A stretch of DNA of 64,000 bases, taken from the NCBI RefSeq assembly GCF_021190955.1, contig NZ_JAIOAO010000002.1, forward strand, positions 1,302,001 through 1,366,000, read 5' to 3'. Each line of letters opens with the position of its first letter. Positions within the stretch are counted from its first letter, which is position 1. A program made the translations under genes and the position numbers. The notes below the pieces were generated by a model. It was given only the letters and a program-made list of their open reading frames with translations, was not told the origin of the DNA and searched no databases. The stretch comes from Parachryseolinea silvisoli. GTDB taxonomy: Bacteria; Bacteroidota; Bacteroidia; Cytophagales; Cyclobacteriaceae. Positions 26,136 to 37,609 of the stretch are shown here, piece by piece.

Positions 26136-27023
26136 ATGATAGAATTACCCGTCATATCATCTCCGGAAACCCGCAAGCGCAAGCCAGACTGGCTGCGTGT
26201 AAAACTGCCGGTGGGTCCTGAGTACGCCAAAGTGCGCAAGCTTGTAGACAACTACAAGCTTCATACGATTTGTGAGAGCGGCAACTGCCCGAACATGGGC
26301 GAATGCTGGGGAGCAGGCACGGCAACGTTCATGATCCTGGGCAACGTCTGTACCCGCAGCTGCACGTTCTGTGCGGTGGCGACGGGTCGTCCGACAGAAT
26401 ACGACATGGAAGAGCCTAAACGCGTGGCAGAAGCCATCAAGCTGATGGGTGTAAAACATGCAGTGATCACTTCGGTAAACCGCGACGAGTTAAAAGACCG
26501 CGGTGCCGAGGTATGGTATCAAACTGTGGTCGAGACCAAGAAGGAAAGCCCCGAGACAACGATCGAGACGCTCATACCCGACACAAAAGGCAACTGGGAC
26601 GCACTGTATCGCATGATCGAAGGCAAGCAAGAGGTGGTGTCACACAACATGGAGACCGTAGGCCGCCTGTATCGCATCGTACGGCCACAAGCTAAATATG
26701 AGCGTAGCCTTGAACAGATCCGCCGCATTCGCGAAGCCGGTATGCGTACCAAGACGGGTATCATGCTGGGCATTGGCGAAACCAAAGAAGAAGTATTCAA
26801 GGCGATGGACGACCTGGCCGCAAACGGTCTGATGATCCTGACCCTGGGGCAATATCTGCAGCCTACGAAGATGCACCTGGAAGTAGCCGAGTTTATTCAT
26901 CCGGACATGTTCGAGATGTATCGTGAAGAAGGGTTACGCCGTGGATTAAAGTATGTAGAGTCTGGTCCCTTGGTGCGCTCCAGCTATCATGCTGAACGGC
27001 ATGTAAACGTGCCGTTGGACTAG
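26136..27023 (+). CDS. lipA: Lipoyl synthase
   Basis: Radical SAM enzyme that inserts two sulfurs into octanoyl chains on lipoyl domains. The ATG at 26136 gives 295 aa; an in-frame TTG lies 30 bp upstream but adds no family sequence. Both clusters are present: the auxiliary cluster cysteines C46, C51 and C57 ([13 protein letters not shown]) and the radical SAM set C72, C76 and C79 (C-T-R-S-C-T-F-C). The C-terminal R-S-S-Y ligand motif for the auxiliary cluster is intact. It lies directly after gcvH, a substrate protein, and lipB is not seen. Confidence 0.96.
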   Translation: MIELPVISSPETRKRKPDWLRVKLPVGPEYAKVRKLVDNYKLHTICESGNCPNMGECWGAGTATFMILGNVCTRSCTFCAVATGRPTEYDMEEPKRVAEAIKLMGVKHAVITSVNRDELKDRGAEVWYQTVVETKKESPETTIETLIPDTKGNWDALYRMIEGKQEVVSHNMETVGRLYRIVRPQAKYERSLEQIRRIREAGMRTKTGIMLGIGETKEEVFKAMDDLAANGLMILTLGQYLQPTKMHLEVAEFIHPDMFEMYREEGLRRGLKYVESGPLVRSSYHAERHVNVPLD

Positions 27024-27052
27024 ATTTGCTTTCGACGATCACAATAATAATG

Positions 27053-27083
27053 AAAAAGGTATTCCAAATAGGAATACCTTTTT
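27053..27083. terminator. Bidirectional terminator between lipA and the collagen-like lipoprotein array
   Basis: Inverted repeat with 13-bp arms (AAAAAGGTATTCC and its complement) and a 5-nt loop, flanked by A and T runs. It suits both convergent transcripts. Confidence 0.85.
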
Positions 27084-27113
27084 ATTTGCGATCTGTTCAA
27101 TCAGCGTGAGAGA

Positions 27114-27791
27114 TTATTCACCCGAGTCGAGGCTTGTGAAAACTTTTACATTTACATCTGCGGTGATGTCGATCTCATGGCCGGTTCTATTGTATTCGTC
27201 ATTAGCAGGAACCAAAGCATGAAACTTGAACTTCAGCTCGCCGGTGGCGGAGTTAAAGTTATACTCCGTAACAGCTTCTGATGCGTCCAATCCGAAATAT
27301 TGATTTAGCCTGAAGAATTTCCTGTCGCTGGAGATAATCGCTACATATGTATTGAATTGAAGGTAATCGCCGCCATTGCTGTAGCGGTCATAGTCAATAT
27401 CAATGTAGCTATTGCTGCCTTCGCTAGGGGATATGATGGCAGAATTGTAGCGTGTAATATCAAAATCAGTTTCTGTTTCGCCACCTTCGGATTCGTACTC
27501 CCATACAGAAGAAGTATATGTGACATCTGGGCCAATCGGGCTAAATTTAAAGTCGACGGTTTGATCAAATGCTACATCATCGATCCGGGTACCTTTATAT
27601 CGTACAACAACATTTCCGTATTGTGTGGCCTCGTCAAAGCCAACACCATTAGCGCCGGTGTCGCCGGTATCACCTTTGTCACCTTTGTCACCGATTGCTC
27701 CCGGTTCACCATCTTCGCCTTCACAGGCCGTAAACAGAAGTCCCGAAGTTGCCATTGTAAAGATCAAACCAAACGTTAGAAGTTGTTTCAT
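27114..27791 (-). CDS. Collagen-like lipoprotein, copy 1 of a tandem family
   Basis: 225 aa. The signal peptide ends L-L-F-T-A-C with lipidated C23. Directly after it come eight collagen-type G-x-y triplets (G25-G49: G-E-D, G-E-P, G-A-I, G-D-K, G-D-K, G-D-T, G-D-T, G-A-N), then a globular domain that starts F-D-E-A-T-Q-Y-G-N and is shared with three neighbours. The domain is probably all-beta and ends V-N-V-K-V-F. I do not recognise its function. The triplets could trimerise the proteins as a short stalk above the membrane. The signal peptide is nearly identical to copy 2, which suggests recent duplication. Confidence 0.8.
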   Translation of the reverse strand: MKQLLTFGLIFTMATSGLLFTACEGEDGEPGAIGDKGDKGDTGDTGANGVGFDEATQYGNVVVRYKGTRIDDVAFDQTVDFKFSPIGPDVTYTSSVWEYESEGGETETDFDITRYNSAIISPSEGSNSYIDIDYDRYSNGGDYLQFNTYVAIISSDRKFFRLNQYFGLDASEAVTEYNFNSATGELKFKFHALVPANDEYNRTGHEIDITADVNVKVFTSLDSGE

Positions 27792-27891
27792 AAAGAGAGA
27801 TAATTAATTAAGATTTAATTTTTATTATACTATATTTCCTTGTGACTATGAGGAAAGGCGGAAGTAGCTACTTAGTAAGTAGGTGTTGTGA

Positions 27892-28560
27892 TTATTTTGG
27901 GGTGTCGATGTCCTGGACAACCTTTACGTTCACTTCGGCCGAGATCTCCAGGTCGTTGTTTGTATCGTTGTATTTGTTGTCTGCTGGTACAGTACACTTG
28001 AATTCAAACATAAGCTCGCCGGTAGCAGCGTTGAACGAATATTCAGAGACGGCTTGAGAAAATGGCAATTCAAAACGTGGATATGTCGAAAAAGACTTCT
28101 TGTCATCGGATATGATCGCTACCTGTGACTCGATATTAACGGTAGATTCGCTGCCATCAGCAGGTTTGTCGAAAGAAAAACGTACATAGCTGGTGCTGGA
28201 GCCTGACATCATCGCCGAATGATAACGGGAGAGCTCAAAAGCAAGAGCGGATTGGCCTTCGCCATACTCGTATGATGACACGGATGACGTCCAGGCCAAA
28301 TCGGGTCCATTAGGACTAAATTTAAAGTCAAATGTTTTGTCGAACGCTACATTATCGATCCGAGCACCTTTATATCGCACGACGATATTGCCGTATTGTG
28401 TCAGCTCATCAAATCCTTCACCGTCTGAACCCATGTCGCCTGTATCACCTTTTTCGCCCTGGGCACCACTTATTCCCGGGTCGCCATCACCGCAGGCCGT
28501 TAATAGAAGCCCTGACGTTGCCATTGTAAAGATCAAGCCGAACTTTAAAAATTGTTTCAT
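27892..28560 (-). CDS. Collagen-like lipoprotein, copy 2 of a tandem family
   Basis: 222 aa. The signal peptide ends L-L-L-T-A-C (C23), almost the same as in copy 1. Eight G-x-y triplets (about G26-G49, including G-D-P, G-I-S, G-A-Q, G-E-K, G-D-T) precede the shared domain, which starts F-D-E-L-T-Q-Y-G-N-I-V-V-R-Y-K-G. It has F-K-F-S-P-N-G-P-D, found in all copies in variant form, and ends V-N-V-K-V. It is 100 bp upstream of copy 1 on the same strand. No enzyme motif is visible. Confidence 0.8.
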   Translation of the reverse strand: MKQFLKFGLIFTMATSGLLLTACGDGDPGISGAQGEKGDTGDMGSDGEGFDELTQYGNIVVRYKGARIDNVAFDKTFDFKFSPNGPDLAWTSSVSSYEYGEGQSALAFELSRYHSAMMSGSSTSYVRFSFDKPADGSESTVNIESQVAIISDDKKSFSTYPRFELPFSQAVSEYSFNAATGELMFEFKCTVPADNKYNDTNNDLEISAEVNVKVVQDIDTPK

Positions 28561-28834
28561 AGTAAATAGTTAGGAGAAAAAATTATGAAAATGCTATAGA
28601 GTTGAATGATTAGACGCTAGACCCCACGGACATGTAGTAAAGACAAACTCCTGCAAATACCTAAAACAATTCTTTTCCGGCCAGGGGAAAATTCCCTGGT
28701 ACATGACTGGTTACCTCGAAATTGTGGGTAGGGTAGCTTGTGAGATTAGTCTTTTACACACTCATCTTAGCGACGAATATGTACGAAGGTAAAAAAAATA
28801 AGTTCGGATAGAACGAGTCTTTTTTGTTCAAAAC
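28561..28834. other. Gap in the lipoprotein array, no gene
   Basis: 274 bp between copy 2 and the pseudogene remnant. It contains a hairpin at 28681-28699 (C-C-A-G-G-G arms, A-rich loop) not followed by a T run in either direction. No coding potential is seen. Confidence 0.4.
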
Positions 28835-29045
28835 TTACATACCTCGGAAAACCTTCACATTACAGTGGCCAGTACGTGTCGGTCATGGCCTGCCGTATTT
28901 AAGTCCAACGTTTATAGCGCTGTAAGCTGTATTCCAGATCAAGAATGCTAGTGGCCGCGTTGTAAGTGTATTTCTGGTTCCCCTGTAAGCGCAACCGGAG
29001 AATAGTCATCCTGCAAGACGAAGAATTTAAAATCACTGGTCTTTT
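28835..29045 (-). pseudogene. Decayed 3' remnant of a fifth collagen-like lipoprotein gene
   Basis: On the minus strand this stretch still encodes, in broken frames, the end of the family domain. First S-D-F-K-F-F-V-L-Q-D-D-Y, then A-L-T-G-E-P-E, then after a one-base shift Y-T-Y-N-A-A-T, two stop codons, and finally N-V-K-V-F-R-G-M before a stop. Copy 3 reads D-D-F-K-F-F-F-L-D-D-Y-Y, A-L-T-G-E-K-E, Y-T-Y-D-P-A-T and N-V-K-V-F-E-K-M at the same places. The signal peptide, the collagen part and the first half of the domain are missing. It lies just beyond the stop codon of copy 3. Confidence 0.85.
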
Positions 29046-29067
29046 TACGACGTTCTAAGGCAAAACT

Positions 29068-29742
29068 TTACATCTTCTCAAAAACCTTCACATTTACAGT
29101 AGCCGCAACGTGCAGGTCGTGGCGTGTTCCGTTGAATTCAAAGTCTCCAGGCACATCGAAATTCAATTTTAGGCTAAACTGGCCGGTAGCTGGGTCGTAT
29201 GTATACTCCTTCTCGCCGGTGAGCGCGTAGGGTTCATAGTAATCATCCAGAAAGAAAAATTTGAAATCGTCAGTAGTGATGACAGTTCTGAGATAAAAAA
29301 ATACGTTGGTTATCTCCGGTTTACCCCCATCATTAGAAAAATGCACATTCAAGGTTATCTGGTTGTCCTGTAGCCCCTCCGCCACAGTACTATAAAATCG
29401 TCGTATGGTAATGATATGGGCATTTTCTTCTATGTCTACAACGGAAGAAGTGTTAATACCATTGACCCCCACCGGTGTGAATTTGAAGTTGAGATCCTTT
29501 TTAAACGCTTTGCCGTCAGGCCGGTGCCCGTCAAGGGAAATGGCGACGTTACCATATTGTGTTGCTTCTTCAAAGCCCACGCCGTCTTCTCCGTCCTTTC
29601 CGTCTTCTCCGTTTTCACCTGGCCGACCTTGCTCACCTTGTTCGCCGGCGGGGCCCGGATCGCCGTCTTTGGCGCAACTGGTAAACATATAGGCAGCCAA
29701 CGCCACGGTCAACATCGCAATGAATTGTAAAGGGTTTTTCAT
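29068..29742 (-). CDS. Collagen-like lipoprotein, copy 3 of a tandem family
   Basis: 224 aa. The signal peptide ends Y-M-F-T-S-C (C23). It has the longest collagen-like run of the first three copies, about ten triplets at G27-G56 (G-D-P, G-P-A, G-E-Q, G-E-Q, G-R-P, G-E-N, G-E-D, G-K-D, G-E-D, G-V-G). The shared domain follows (F-E-E-A-T-Q-Y-G-N-V) and ends V-N-V-K-V-F-E-K-M. G-R-P and G-E-N triplets are typical of bacterial collagen-like proteins, which use charged residues instead of hydroxyproline. Function is unknown. The fifth, broken copy lies directly downstream. Confidence 0.8.
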   Translation of the reverse strand: MKNPLQFIAMLTVALAAYMFTSCAKDGDPGPAGEQGEQGRPGENGEDGKDGEDGVGFEEATQYGNVAISLDGHRPDGKAFKKDLNFKFTPVGVNGINTSSVVDIEENAHIITIRRFYSTVAEGLQDNQITLNVHFSNDGGKPEITNVFFYLRTVITTDDFKFFFLDDYYEPYALTGEKEYTYDPATGQFSLKLNFDVPGDFEFNGTRHDLHVAATVNVKVFEKM

Positions 29743-29806
29743 AAAGATTAAAGCTATTACGTAATGACTATAAACTATGGGGATATATAGTATTCAAGCA
29801 GCGTGA

Positions 29807-30496
29807 CTACGGTCCCTGATCGATATACTGGAAAACTTTTAGGGTCGCCACCATCGTGATTTTGAGTCCGGATATGCCGATGTCGTTTTGTTGATGAGAC
29901 TCTTTAAGAGTCAATCGAAACGAGAGATCGCCGGTAGCAGCATTGTACTGGCAATCTTCAAAATCGTCGACAGACAGCATGCCGGCAAAGTCTTGCTGTA
30001 CCGCAACCAGCTTCGTAGCGCTGGCGTGCATGTAGGTATGAATAGTGCATTCATTAGGAATGACAATATTGCCATCTCCTGTTGGGATCACGTCCAGGTT
30101 CAGATGGACGAAATTGTCTTGTAGGTCTGGGGGAAGATCAACCGCACCGTAAAAGCGACGGACACTAAAGTTATAGAAGTCGTCAGAAACAGTAGCTAAC
30201 GACCCGATCATAAAACCAGTGACACCTACCGGTGCATGTTTAAAGTTGACACTGTCGGTGAAATCTCTGCCGTCAGCGAGTTTGCCCGCAAAGCTGACAA
30301 CGATATTACCGTAGGCGGTAGACTCCTGAAAGCCGTCTCCGTCTTTGCCCGGGTCACCATCAGCGCCATCAGGACCGTCGAGGCCGTTGGCACCTTTTGG
30401 GCCAGGGTCGCCGTCTTTGCCATCAGTACACCCGAACAAAAGCAGGCACCCCAGTACCGGGACCGTGGCAAGCATAGCGCATAAAGACATTTTCAT
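29807..30496 (-). CDS. Collagen-like lipoprotein, copy 4 of a tandem family
   Basis: 229 aa, the most divergent intact copy. The signal peptide ends L-L-F-G-C (C23). About nine to ten G-x-y triplets at G26-G55 (G-K-D, G-D-P, G-P-K, G-A-N, G-L-D, G-P-D, G-A-D, G-D-P, G-K-D) lead into the family domain (F-Q-E-S-T-A-Y-G-N-I-V-V). It also keeps V-N-F-K-H-A-P-V-G-V and the R-R-F-Y-G block seen in copy 3. It is the first gene of the array in transcription order, but the 64-bp and larger gaps leave open whether the copies share a message. Confidence 0.8.
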   Translation of the reverse strand: MKMSLCAMLATVPVLGCLLLFGCTDGKDGDPGPKGANGLDGPDGADGDPGKDGDGFQESTAYGNIVVSFAGKLADGRDFTDSVNFKHAPVGVTGFMIGSLATVSDDFYNFSVRRFYGAVDLPPDLQDNFVHLNLDVIPTGDGNIVIPNECTIHTYMHASATKLVAVQQDFAGMLSVDDFEDCQYNAATGDLSFRLTLKESHQQNDIGISGLKITMVATLKVFQYIDQGP

Positions 30497-30765
30497 GTGC
30501 GAAGGGTTAGGGGGGTTTTCAAATAGAAGTCAGCAGGATCGACTTAATGGCACAAAACGGTAGAATTAGTGTACGAATATCCGATATTCTGGTTACGGTT
30601 CCAACACTCTGTTGGCCATCGATCTAAACTAATTAACGTCGGTGATTATTTTTTGATGCTTACATCCACAGAATATCTTGTGTATAAGGTATGAATGGCT
30701 TTGCTGCGGCTGGAGGGTGGCTTTAGTATGATCGAATATCGCTATAAGGTCCCTATAAGGCTCTA
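30497..30765. other. Gap between the lipoprotein array and the M28 peptidase gene
   Basis: No gene is visible in the 326 bp between coding regions (30497-30822); the last part holds a terminator. The sequence CTATAAGG occurs twice within a few bases near 30742-30758. No promoter with both boxes was found for the lipoprotein array. Confidence 0.4.
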
Positions 30766-30802
30766 TAAAAAAGAGGCCGTCTCTTTTGGGGAGACGACCT
30801 CT
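30766..30802 (-). terminator. Terminator of the M28 peptidase gene
   Basis: Imperfect 12-bp inverted repeat (30772-30783 and 30791-30802; one mismatch) with an 7-nt loop. On the minus strand it is followed by a run of T (complement of 30766-30771), 20 bp after the stop codon. Confidence 0.8.
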
Positions 30803-30822
30803 GTAGATTCTTTTCCTCGCTG

Positions 30823-32334
30823 TTATTTCTTATCTGCTTGAATGCGTTGCTCGCGGTTCACTACTTCCCAGGCTGTGTAAAAGACTGCCTGTGCACGTTT
30901 GGCCAGCAGGTCGAACTCGATGCGGCTTACCTCGTCGGTAGGCTGGTGGTAGTCTTCGTGAATGCCGTCGAAATAAAACACGATCGGAATGTTGTTTTTT
31001 GCAAAGTTCCAGTGGTCGGAGCGGTAGTACAACCGGTCAGGGTGATTCTGGTCGTTGTACGTGTAATCGAAGAGCAGGTTAGTGTATGTCTTGTTCGCGG
31101 CCTCGTTGATGTTGTGCAGCTCGGTCGAAAGTTTGTCGGAGCCAATCACATATACATACGGTGCACTGTCTTTGTGTTGGGGGTCGCGACGGCCCACCAT
31201 GTCGATGTTCAGATCGACTACCGTTTTCTCTAACGGGAACACCGGGTGCTGTGTGTAGTAATCCGAACCCAGCAAGCCTTTTTCCTCGCCCGTTACCAGC
31301 ATGAACAGCATGCTTCGGCGCGGGCCTTTCCCTTCTTTCTTCGCGGTAGCAAATGCTTTTGCGAGTTGCAGCACTGACACTGTACCGGAGCCGTCGTCGT
31401 CGGCGCCGTTGTTGATCAGGTCGCCTTCGCCTCCGGATTTCTTACCAATGTGGTCGTAGTGTGCTGTCACCACCACCAGCTCGTCTTTCTTGTCCGTTCC
31501 TTCCAGGTAACCTAGCACGTTGTCGGTCTTGAGCACCTTTACATCCATGGCGGTTTTGTATGTCAGCGTGGTCGGCTTTATTTTTTTCAATGCGCCTTTC
31601 TTGGTGTCTTCGTTGGTAGCCTTCAACAGTTTCTCTGCAGGCTGGTTCAGCGCCTTGGTGGCTGTGGCCGTCGAGATAAAGAAGATCCCGGAGCTGGCAG
31701 AATTGGCCTCGGGTTTCTTCAGGGACAAGGCACCACCACCCAGATAGCCCTTGAACTGGTTTACCAGGTCTTTGAAGGCATCGGCGTTGTTGTTCCAGAG
31801 CAGGACCATGCGGGCTTTGCGCTCGCGTGCGATAGCCATGGGGTCGCGGAAATTTTCTTCGCTTTCCACCAGGATCACAACAGCCTTGTTTTCAACCGAA
31901 CCCAGCTGATCAAAATCTTCTTTGCGTCCTTTGCCGGCAAACACCAGCGGAAGCGATACTTCGCCGCCAGAGTCGCCATTGCCGTAAAACACCACATCTT
32001 CGAAGTTTGTAAACTTCTGCTGCCCCGCTTTAATATAGATGTCGCCGGGAATGCTGGTATACAGCTCTACCGCCTGGTAGTAGCTGTTGCCATTGACGGG
32101 GCCGGTCAGGCCGAGCTCCTCAAAGTGGGCCTTAATAAAAGCGGCTGCCATTTTCTGTCCGCGTTTGCCGGTCTCACGACCTTCGAGGGCGTCCGAGGCC
32201 AGGATCGACAGATTTTCTTTCAGGTCGGAGGGAGTTATCAAGTCACCATATTTCTTGGCAACGGGATCTTGCGCCTGGAGCCTGTTGCCGGCCAGGGCAC
32301 TCACCAGTACAACGAGTAGGGTTAATTTCTTCAT
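30823..32334 (-). CDS. Secreted M28 family metallopeptidase with PA-like insert
   Basis: Reading from the ATG at 32334 gives 503 aa with a signal peptide (M-K-K-L-T-L-L-V-V, cleavage near Q-A-Q-D); the frame is open 11 codons further but that would bury the signal. The M28 di-zinc ligands are all recognisable: H in V-T-A-H-Y-D-H, D in N-G-A-D-D-D-G-S-G, catalytic E in T-G-E-E-K-G, D in N-I-D-M-V-G and H in Y-H-Q-P-T-D-E. A protease-associated-type insert separates the N-terminal part from the catalytic core. It probably trims peptides in the periplasm or outside the cell. Confidence 0.9.
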   Translation of the reverse strand: MKKLTLLVVLVSALAGNRLQAQDPVAKKYGDLITPSDLKENLSILASDALEGRETGKRGQKMAAAFIKAHFEELGLTGPVNGNSYYQAVELYTSIPGDIYIKAGQQKFTNFEDVVFYGNGDSGGEVSLPLVFAGKGRKEDFDQLGSVENKAVVILVESEENFRDPMAIARERKARMVLLWNNNADAFKDLVNQFKGYLGGGALSLKKPEANSASSGIFFISTATATKALNQPAEKLLKATNEDTKKGALKKIKPTTLTYKTAMDVKVLKTDNVLGYLEGTDKKDELVVVTAHYDHIGKKSGGEGDLINNGADDDGSGTVSVLQLAKAFATAKKEGKGPRRSMLFMLVTGEEKGLLGSDYYTQHPVFPLEKTVVDLNIDMVGRRDPQHKDSAPYVYVIGSDKLSTELHNINEAANKTYTNLLFDYTYNDQNHPDRLYYRSDHWNFAKNNIPIVFYFDGIHEDYHQPTDEVSRIEFDLLAKRAQAVFYTAWEVVNREQRIQADKK

Positions 32335-32648
32335 GGTTAATGAGTTTATTTTTAGGTGTTTTAGCACGCAATATCAGCAAGTAATCATGAACGATCAAAC
32401 CGCTCCTGTATCTACGGCCGGGAACTACATGGTTTGCGGATGGGTTAGAAAGGGTACATGAGGTATTCGTGCTGTATACTAAAACCCTATATACTCGCTC
32501 GTGAAATAGCACTTTTTGAATCGTGTAAACTTTTTACTTCCTGGGGAAACGTGCTTCAAAACTTCCGGAGTCTTTTCCTTACCTTTGCAGCCTTACAGAC
32601 GTTTGTCTTTTGTTAGTCCACCTAAAATATTGAAAATCAATAACTCAG
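32335..32648. other. 314-bp divergent region between M28 peptidase and gcvP
   Basis: Contains no gene. It should carry the promoters of both flanking genes, but only one -7 element (for gcvP) was recognised. No glycine riboswitch-like structure (tandem aptamer) was identified by eye. Confidence 0.4.
32580..32587 (+). promoter_or_regulatory. -7 element of the gcvP promoter
   Basis: TACCTTTG matches TANNTTTG. The -33 region is poor (CTTC at 32554-32557, 22 bp upstream). Transcription would start near 32594, leaving a leader of about 55 bases. Confidence 0.4.
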
Positions 32649-35540
<2,892 letters not shown>

Positions 35541-35562
35541 TATCGCCCGACGATAATATTCC

Positions 35563-35595
35563 AGGAGGCTATTCCGAAAGGGATAGCCTTCTTTG
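35563..35595 (+). terminator. Terminator of gcvP
   Basis: Hairpin with 11-bp arms (35565-35575 and 35580-35590, one mismatch possible) and a GAAA tetraloop, followed by CTTTG; 25 bp after the gcvP stop codon. Confidence 0.7.
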
Positions 35596-35623
35596 TATAA
35601 ATGTGAAGGATTAAACTGCTGGC

Positions 35624-36175
35624 ATGTTTCATGCTATAAACAGAACGTATATGAAGGCCGGAAACGTAAAGCGTATGTTTAAAGGAAAGGCTGTCGTCAC
35701 TATGATCGTGCTGGCAGCGCTGTTGCTGCTATCTCGGCCGGGTTATAGCCAAAAGGGTGGTGTATATAAACAGAAAAGCACTTACAGCGGCTTTCCGTCG
35801 TTGATATGGCCGAAGCTGTATGCCACTTCATTTGAAAACGCAAAGGACGATCTGGGCGAGTATGACAAGCCTGTATTTTCCGACGCGGTATTGGCCATGC
35901 AGGGTAAAATCGTTACGCTACCCGGGTATATGATGCCTTTTGAGAACGGCATCAAGGGGAATCACTTTATGCTTTCATCGCTACCCATCAATGCATGTTT
36001 CTTTTGTGGTGTGGGTGGTCCCGAAACGGTAGTAGAAGTATTTGCGCTAAAGCCGATGACGTATACCGAAAAACCGATCGAGGTGAAAGGTAAGTTGATG
36101 TTGAACGAACGCAATCCCGACCAGATGATTTATATTCTGGAAAATGCGGAAGTGCTGGGCGAGATCGGATTCTAA
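35624..36175 (+). CDS. Secreted protein of unknown function, paralogue of the gene at 37610-38035
   Basis: 183 aa if read from the first ATG; ATGs at 35651 and 35675 are also possible and give a more usual signal peptide (hydrophobic run V-L-A-A-L-L-L-L, cleavage near Y-S-Q). The mature part has the block G-Y-M-M-P-F, H-F-M-L-S-S-L-P, C-F-F-C-G and G-P-E-T-V-V-E-V that recurs in the paralogue, with two conserved cysteines in C-F-F-C. The layout is loosely like DUF3299 proteins, but I cannot assign a function. The C-F-F-C pair suggests metal binding or a disulfide. Confidence 0.7.
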   Translation: MFHAINRTYMKAGNVKRMFKGKAVVTMIVLAALLLLSRPGYSQKGGVYKQKSTYSGFPSLIWPKLYATSFENAKDDLGEYDKPVFSDAVLAMQGKIVTLPGYMMPFENGIKGNHFMLSSLPINACFFCGVGGPETVVEVFALKPMTYTEKPIEVKGKLMLNERNPDQMIYILENAEVLGEIGF

Positions 36176-36192
36176 ACAATACACAACATACA

Positions 36193-36236
36193 AAAGCAGC
36201 CCCGGCAAGGATTACTTGCCGGGGCTGTTGTTTTTA
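36193..36236. terminator. Bidirectional terminator between convergent genes
   Basis: Perfect 13-bp inverted repeat (36197-36209 and 36215-36227, C-A-G-C-C-C-C-G-G-C-A-A-G) with a 5-nt loop, A-rich on the left and T-rich on the right. The T tract overlaps the last codons of the convergent peptidase gene. Confidence 0.88.
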
Positions 36237-37607
36237 GTTCAGACCGTGCTGGTCGAGAAGGTACACCAGGGCGGCCATGGAGGCGGCGCCCAGCTCCAGC
36301 TCGCGCTTGCTTACTTTGTCAAACGTATCTTCGCGCGTGTGGTGGTAATCAAAGTAACGTTGTGAGTCGGGCAGGAAGCCGAGGGTGGTTACACCTTGCG
36401 GCTCCAGCGGACCAATGTCTGCGCCGGCGCCTTCCTCCTCAAAATCCGTCAATCCGTACGGTGCGAAGAGTGGCTTCCAGCTTTTGATGCGGGCTTTGGG
36501 GCCTTCCTGGGCATTCATGGTAAAGCCGCGTGGGGTAAAGCCGCCGTCGTCAGACTCGATGGCAGCAATGTGTTTCTCTTGTTTGAGCGCTGCCTGGCGT
36601 GCATACTCCAGACCACCGCGCAGACCATTCTCTTCGTTCATAAACATCACGGCGCGGATGGTGCGCTTGGGTTTATAGCCGATCATTTTCATGAGGCGCA
36701 AGACTTCCATGGATTGTACACAGCCGGTGCCGTCGTCATGCGCACCCTGGGCCAGGTCCCATGAGTCAAGGTGGCCACCGACAACAATTATCTCGTTCGG
36801 ATATTGCGAGCCTTTGATTTCGCCAATGACATTAAAGGACGGCGCGTCGGGCAATGTTTCGCAGTGGGTCTCGAAATAAAATTGGAGATCCTTTTCGGTC
36901 TGCAACAACTTGCTCAGCAGTTCTGCATGGCGGGTGCTGATCGCGATAGCCGGAATCTTGGGAATGTTTAGGGCATAGCGCAACGAGCCGGTGTGTGGGT
37001 AGTCTTCCTGATTCATGCCCATGGAGCGAACAATGACACCCACGGCGCCATATTTGGCAGCTTCAGAAGGGCCCAGGGCACGCTGTTCGACGGCACCACC
37101 ATACGCCGCAAAGGTGTTGATCTGTTTGAGATCCATCGGGCGGTTAAAGAATACAATCTTGCCTTTGATTCTTTTCTCGCCCAGCTGCTTCAGCTCGTCA
37201 AAGCTCTTTACCTCGATCACCTGACCGGTAACACCTTCCGGGCCGGTGCCTACTGACATGCCCAAGGCGCAGACATTCATTTCGATCGTGCCCTTTTTGG
37301 AATTTACGATACGGGCCTGTTCCTGCTGGCCGCGGATCCAATGGGGTACCATAACGGGCTGCAGCCAAACGCTGTCGGCGAAATTTTCCATTTCGTGCCG
37401 GCTCCATTCCACACCGGCAGCGGCGCCCGGTGAGCCACTCAATCGTGCGCCTATGCGGGTCGTGAGGTATTCCAGGGCGGCGTAGCTCTTGCCCTGGGTG
37501 AGCTCTGTATCGAAGATTTGACGGATGGCCGACGCATCCGGCGACTGGGCAAACGCGGGTGTGGCGATACAAGCAAACAACAGCAAGCGTACAGTGTCTT
37601 TTATCAT
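36234..37607 (-). CDS. Secreted M28 family peptidase, carboxypeptidase Q-like
   Basis: 457 aa. The signal peptide is residues 1-20 (A-F-A then Q). The di-zinc site is complete: H in G-G-H-L-D-S-W-D, D in G-A-H-D-D-G-T-G, catalytic E in N-E-E-N-G, D in E-S-D-D-G-G and H in Y-H-H-T. An inserted PA-like region occupies the middle. Overall it resembles plasma glutamate carboxypeptidase/carboxypeptidase Q and differs clearly from the other M28 peptidase in this window. It follows the small secreted gene at 37610-38035 by 2 bp, so the two are one operon. Confidence 0.9.
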   Translation of the reverse strand: MIKDTVRLLLFACIATPAFAQSPDASAIRQIFDTELTQGKSYAALEYLTTRIGARLSGSPGAAAGVEWSRHEMENFADSVWLQPVMVPHWIRGQQEQARIVNSKKGTIEMNVCALGMSVGTGPEGVTGQVIEVKSFDELKQLGEKRIKGKIVFFNRPMDLKQINTFAAYGGAVEQRALGPSEAAKYGAVGVIVRSMGMNQEDYPHTGSLRYALNIPKIPAIAISTRHAELLSKLLQTEKDLQFYFETHCETLPDAPSFNVIGEIKGSQYPNEIIVVGGHLDSWDLAQGAHDDGTGCVQSMEVLRLMKMIGYKPKRTIRAVMFMNEENGLRGGLEYARQAALKQEKHIAAIESDDGGFTPRGFTMNAQEGPKARIKSWKPLFAPYGLTDFEEEGAGADIGPLEPQGVTTLGFLPDSQRYFDYHHTREDTFDKVSKRELELGAASMAALVYLLDQHGLN

Positions 37608-37609
37608 AA

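Noticed and set aside
27114-30496. Collagen-like genes as phage tail fibres or part of a prophage
   Set aside because: All four have lipoprotein signals and no phage gene is in the area.
32335-32648. Glycine riboswitch upstream of gcvP
   Set aside because: No tandem aptamer-like fold or conserved core could be recognised by eye, and the predicted leader is only about 55 bases.
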